Assembly: GCA_034408875.1 (NCBI GenBank)
Contig: JAWXCJ010000139.1
Location: 1-33,346, forward strand
Direction: 5' to 3'
DNA from: JANNHK01 sp034408875
Lineage (GTDB): Bacteria; Actinomycetota; Acidimicrobiia; IMCC26256; PALSA-610
Length of the DNA stretch: 33,346 nucleotides
This document shows positions 30,629 to 33,346 of this stretch, one piece after another. The notes beneath the pieces were generated by a model. That model saw only the letters and a program-made list of their open reading frames with translations. It had not been told where the DNA came from and did no database searches. Made by a program: the position numbers and the translations under genes. The stretch's first letter is position 1. The number at the start of each line of letters is the position of its first letter.

Positions 30629-30656
30629 ACTTAACATAACCGGCATTATCGGCGGT
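30629..30656 (-). other. dif: Candidate dif site (XerC/XerD chromosome dimer resolution)
   Basis: Read on the minus strand, the arms are ACCGCCGATAA (XerC side), centre TGCCGG, and TTATGTTAAGT (XerD side): an 11-6-11 layout of 28 bp. The XerD arm differs from E. coli dif (TTATGTTAAAT) by one base. The XerC arm, CGATAAT and GTTAAGT agree with actinobacterial dif sequences as I recall them. It is noncoding and unusually AT-rich for this DNA. It marks the place where XerCD resolves chromosome dimers at division, so the window probably spans the terminus. Confidence 0.72.
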
Positions 30657-30681
30657 GCAGGGGAGCGGCTGCGAAGCTTTC

Positions 30682-30745
30682 GGGGTTTCGCCGATCATGC
30701 CGCCGCCAGCGCCCGGGCAACTCCGCGTGCGACCCGCGAAACCCC
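30682..30745. repeat. 10-bp inverted repeat beside the dif candidate
   Basis: GGGGTTTCGC (30682-30691) and GCGAAACCCC (30736-30745) are exact reverse complements 44 nt apart. They lie downstream of the zinc-finger gene (minus strand) and 26 bp from the dif candidate. Possibly a terminator stem or a structured element. Confidence 0.4.
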
Positions 30746-30764
30746 AGGTCAGGGCCGGAAAACC

Positions 30765-31091
30765 CTAGGAAACGGTTGCCGCTCGGGCGGCTTCGAGGAG
30801 ATCGTCGAACACGCGTTGGAGCTCGTTGGGGTCGTCGGCGCACTCGGCGAGTTCCCGCTCGGTGTCTTCGAGGACGCAGCGCAGGACGAAGATGCGGTCG
30901 CGCAGGCCTTCCAACTCCTCGCGGGTGACGACGAGTTCGCCTTCGTTCAGGCCGAGTTCGGCGGCCCGGGAGCGGGCCTCGTAGTCGCGCTGGCGACAGC
31001 TTCTTCGGCAGTACCGCCTTGGGCGGCCGGGGCCTTCTGCCTTGTCGAAGGGGCGACCGCACCACTCGCACTGTTCGCGGGGTTTCGTCAC
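30765..31091 (-). CDS. Small treble-clef zinc-finger protein of unknown function
   Basis: This 108-aa protein starts at GTG 31091 (VTKPREQCEWCGRPFD). C8 and C11 with C28 and C32 (RRYCRRSCRQRDYEARSR) form a CxxC...CxxxC zinc site in a basic setting. A coiled-coil-like acidic helix follows (LRDRIFVLRCVLEDTERELA, then DDPNELQRVFDDLLEAARAA). The arrangement is that of small nucleic-acid or protein-binding adaptors found as single genes in actinobacteria. I do not recognise a named family. It is alone on its strand next to the dif candidate. Codon use is normal. Confidence 0.7.
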   Translation of the reverse strand: MTKPREQCEWCGRPFDKAEGPGRPRRYCRRSCRQRDYEARSRAAELGLNEGELVVTREELEGLRDRIFVLRCVLEDTERELAECADDPNELQRVFDDLLEAARAATVS

Positions 31092-31444
31092 AGTGACAGT
31101 TTGCGCCCGGTCACCGACCGACGGGTGGATTTCGGGAGCGATCTCGCCCGACCCGACTCCGGCCTGTCGCTCGGGCGACTCCGCGTCGTATCCGTGGATA
31201 TCGTCAACCTCGACCGGAAATTCCCGGCCGGGCTCGACGGAACAAGCGCGTAGCCACGTTGGGCGGTTGGCGAACCTGCGCCGAACATACCCAGCGGGAC
31301 CTCGCCCGCGCGGGGAAGATGTCGGCCGGGACGGCGGCTGATGAAGCCCGGTCCCATCAAGCCAGAAAGCGAACGCCTCTCCAGGACGGACTGCGCTGGT
31401 CCGATAGATCCCTACGATGAACGCCCGTGGGTCAGTTCCCGTCT
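31092..31444. other. Gene-poor stretch of 353 bp
   Basis: No supported gene. Both strands have short open frames without start sites or family motifs. Its right part holds the left copy of a direct repeat (31331-31355). On the minus strand that copy can encode LMGPGFISRRP, resembling the end (LIGGPGFIGRP) of the reductase at 32291. A promoter for the zinc-finger gene should lie near 31092-31140, but none was recognised. Confidence 0.5.
31331..31355 (+). repeat. Left copy of an imperfect direct repeat
   Basis: ACGGCGGCTGATGAAGCCCG then GTCCC. It pairs with 32293-32318. The shared core GATGAAGCCCGG is exact, and the flanks differ by two substitutions and one inserted G. The copies enclose the broken hicA and the DUF6941-like gene. 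Confidence 0.6.
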
Positions 31445-31683
31445 ATGCGTTGGCCAGCCTTGCGGCGGGTGCTTGAGCGCGAGCCGTTGGGCTACGAGGC
31501 CCAACCTCACCGAGGGGCTCCCATACCAAGTTCGTCTCTCGGAACGGCTACCCGCCGCTGCGCCTGGCTTTTCACGACGGCCGTGACCTCGCTCCCGGTC
31601 TGGTACGTGAAATCCTGGTCAAAGGTGTCGGGGGAGATGCGTGCGTGGGCCGCAGCCTCGGAGATTGCGTCAGAACGCGATGA
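31445..31683 (+). pseudogene. hicA: Broken HicA-type mRNA interferase toxin
   Basis: The first frame reads MRWPALRRVLEREPLGYEAQ then PHR from ATG 31445. A different frame then continues from about 31516 with GSHTKFVSRNGYPPLRLAFH and DGRDLAPGLVREILVKGVG. Together this is the HicA core, with the catalytic-type GSH histidine and the usual six residues between GY and GSH. The shift lies in the G-run at 31514-31517, where GGGG stands for GG. The C-terminus after KGVG also departs from the family and ends at TGA 31681. No HicB antitoxin is recognised downstream. Treated as a decayed toxin gene. Confidence 0.7.
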
Positions 31684-31821
31684 GGAACTCGACCGTGTCT
31701 CGTTCAGTCTTGTCGAGCCGGAATCACCGGACCGCAACGCACCAAGTGTCACGGAGACGAGCGTCGAACTGGTCGACGTGTTGTATCCGGTTGAGGACCA
31801 GGTCGCCTAGCCTGTGCAGTC

Positions 31822-32242
31822 GTGAAGGTCACGACGGCAATTCTCTGCGACTTCGCACAAGGTCCGGGAGAAGCTGTTGATCGTCGCTTCGGGCGGGATC
31901 ACCCGGCTTTGGCGGAACGAGTTTCCGGCCGCGATGGACGTTCACCTTGCTCTCGTGCTTGAGCTAGATCAAGTCGAGATGGAGGGGCTTCACGAGCTTC
32001 AGGTCGTCGTCATGAATCAGGACGGTGAGAAGCTGGCGGAGATCCGGGGCGCCTTTCAGGCCGCCTCTGGAGACGCCGAGGTCGGCGAGAAGGTACAAAT
32101 TCCGTTCACGTTCGACCTCAAACCGGTTGGCCTTCCAGCACTTGGTGCCTACGACGTAAAGGTGTACGTGGACGGGCACCATCAGCACGATCTGACCGTG
32201 TGGTGCAAGCGGCTGCCGACGACGACAACCGAGATCAGTTAG
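31822..32242 (+). CDS. DUF6941-like protein, with an apparent single-base frameshift near the start
   Basis: The start is GTG 31822, with TAGCCT (31808-31813) 8 nt upstream. It reads MKVTTAILCDFAQ, then the frame breaks at about 31861. The next frame continues VREKLLIVASGGITRLWRNE, HLALVLELDQVEMEGLHELQ, VQIPFTFDLKPVGLPALGAY and DVKVYVDGHHQHDLTVWCKR. Removing one G from CAAGGTCC joins the halves to about 139 aa with the family's usual N-terminus. A shorter product could start at TTG 31877. The function of this beta-sandwich family is unknown; members often occur near phage or accessory genes. Confidence 0.75.
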
Positions 32243-32290
32243 CTCCAGTCCGCCAGTGTTCTTTCGACGGATGGAACGCGTCGGGTACCG

Positions 32291-33346
32291 CTACGGGCGG
32301 CCGATGAAGCCCGGCCCTCCAATGAGCGGGAGGTCGAGGACCGAGAGCAGACCCGGGTCGGCCCGGCAGACGGCGGGGATCGCGTTGACGATGCGGCCCG
32401 CGGTGCCGACGAGGCCCGCGGTGTTGTGGTCGCCGTCGTCGCCCATCATCTGCACGTCGAGCTGGTAGTTGGGGTTGCCCTTCACGATCACGCGGTAGCC
32501 GCTGTGCCCCGCGGGCTGCGGCCATTCGGGCGCGAGCGCGTCGTCGAGCCGGGTCACGTGTTCGAGCACGACGCGCTGCTTGCCGTCGACGTAGCCCTGT
32601 ACCTCGAACCGCATGGCCGCGGTCGTTCCTTCTTCGACGACACCGAACCCGAGGTCGATCTTCTCGAGCGCGGGCTTGCGTTCGTGGACCTCGCGGAGCT
32701 CGTCGATCTCGATGCCGAGACCGGCGCCGAGCACCTTCACCACACCGCCCCACGCGAACGACAGCACGCCCGGGATGAGCAACAGCGGCTTGGCGTCGAG
32801 CGCCTGGCCGAACCCCATCGTGTCGAACAGCACCGTCGGCTGCGCGTACGTCGCGTAGTTGACGATCTCCATCACGCGCAGTTCTTCGACGTACTCGGAC
32901 GAGCTGGTGAGCACGAGCGGCAGGAGGTCGTTGGCCCAACCGGGGTCGATACCCGAGGTGAAGCACGACACCTTCGCCTCGGCACACGCCCGTTCGAGCG
33001 GCGCCCGCATACCCGCGTCGACGTGCGGCGGGTAGACGAGCGCTACCACCGAACTCGACACGACGTTCTTCCCCGACTCGAGGATGCGGGCCATGTCGGC
33101 GATCGCCTCCGTCGGGCGCATGTCGGCGGTCGCCGTGTAACACACACAGTCGGCGTCGAGGGCGAGCAGCGCGTCGACGTCGTTCGTCGCCCTCACACCG
33201 GTCGGCCCGATGCCGCACAACTCCCCCGCGTCGCGCCCGACCTTGTCGGCGCCGTGCACCCACAACCCCACCAGTTCCAGCTCCGGGTGTTGTGCGATGA
33301 GCCGCAACGAGTGCTTCCCCACGTTGCCCGTCGACCACTGAATCAC
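32291..33346 (-). CDS. DapB-like NAD(P)H-dependent amine dehydrogenase-family protein (5' end outside window)
   Basis: At least 351 residues are visible. The first codon in the window, GTG, is probably the internal Val of RVIQWSTGNVG, so a few residues are missing. It shows the Rossmann loop VIQWSTGNVGKHSLR, ELELVGLWVHGADKVGRDAG, CVCYTATADMRP, NVVSSSVVALVYPP and CFTSGIDPGWANDLLPLVLT. Relatives include 2,4-diaminopentanoate dehydrogenase and many uncharacterised actinobacterial enzymes with a dihydrodipicolinate-reductase-type N-domain. The C-terminus (LIGGPGFIGRP) overlaps the right copy of the direct repeat. The substrate is open. Confidence 0.88.
   Translation of the reverse strand: MIQWSTGNVGKHSLRLIAQHPELELVGLWVHGADKVGRDAGELCGIGPTGVRATNDVDALLALDADCVCYTATADMRPTEAIADMARILESGKNVVSSSVVALVYPPHVDAGMRAPLERACAEAKVSCFTSGIDPGWANDLLPLVLTSSSEYVEELRVMEIVNYATYAQPTVLFDTMGFGQALDAKPLLLIPGVLSFAWGGVVKVLGAGLGIEIDELREVHERKPALEKIDLGFGVVEEGTTAAMRFEVQGYVDGKQRVVLEHVTRLDDALAPEWPQPAGHSGYRVIVKGNPNYQLDVQMMGDDGDHNTAGLVGTAGRIVNAIPAVCRADPGLLSVLDLPLIGGPGFIGRP
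32293..32318 (+). repeat. Right copy of the imperfect direct repeat, in the 3' end of the reductase gene
   Basis: ACGGGCGGCCGATGAAGCCC then GGCCCT. It matches 31331-31355 apart from one inserted G and two C/T changes. The reductase stop codon (TAG on the minus strand) spans 32291-32293, so this copy overlaps the gene's last eight or nine codons. Confidence 0.6.

Noticed and set aside
31684..31810. Possible hicB antitoxin after the broken hicA
   Set aside because: The open frame (AWAAASEIASERDEELDRV onward) shows no HicB strand pattern or helix-turn-helix.
1..33346. CRISPR arrays, insertion sequences, integrases or phage genes
   Set aside because: No regularly spaced repeat array longer than the three hip repeats, and no transposase or integrase motif in any frame I read.

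Overview
The window comes from a high-G+C actinobacterium. Nearly every reading frame shows strong G/C preference at third codon positions. The block gcvH, GarA-type FHA protein, FtsR-type MerR, bifunctional nuclease and second MerR follows the order seen in mycobacteria (the Rv1826-Rv1830 neighbourhood). Many genes also carry a TANNNT -10 hexamer 6-8 nt before the start codon, the pattern of leaderless mRNAs. A deep-branching aquatic or soil class such as Acidimicrobiia is possible, but that is a guess.

Layout. 1-1225: 3' end of a PAS-containing chemoreceptor, then tRNA-Pro(GGG). 1251-7547: a divergent HxlR regulator/cupin pair, a membrane acyltransferase with SGNH tail, a class V aminotransferase and a frameshifted D-aminoacylase-type amidohydrolase. 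7586-10724: a tightly overlapped MoxR ATPase / CoxE-like VWA / two XdhC-like genes, i.e. a molybdenum-hydroxylase maturation set without the hydroxylase. 10740-14973: SDR, Dabb protein, FadD19-like acyl-CoA synthetase and, divergent from it, a gamma-glutamyltransferase-like enzyme. 15007-24508: the housekeeping block, comprising a CDP-alcohol phosphatidyltransferase, a mannose-1-P guanylyltransferase/phosphomannomutase fusion, gcvH, GarA-like FHA protein, FtsR-like MerR, hpt, bfn, a K+ channel with RCK domains, a second MerR, a nuclease-fold protein, gcvT, and a GNAT gene lacking its acetyl-CoA site.

24571-30567: a VAO-type flavin oxidoreductase, an internally deleted LLM F420-type gene, a PaaI-type thioesterase, a hipBA toxin-antitoxin pair with three operator-like repeats at exact 27-bp spacing, and an overlapping three-gene operon (SnoaL-like, alpha/beta hydrolase, phytanoyl-CoA dioxygenase-like). 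30568-33346: a strong candidate dif site (chromosome dimer resolution, so the window probably lies at the replication terminus), a small zinc-finger protein, a broken hicA and a frameshifted DUF6941-like gene lying between imperfect direct repeats, and the 3' part of a DapB-like reductase.

The glycine cleavage genes gcvH and gcvT bracket the regulators. GarA-type proteins control 2-oxoglutarate use and FtsR-type proteins control division, so this block links central metabolism, growth control and nucleotide salvage. The right third is the accessory part. It carries internal deletions, frameshifts, toxin-antitoxin genes and repeats near the dif candidate, as expected of a terminus region.
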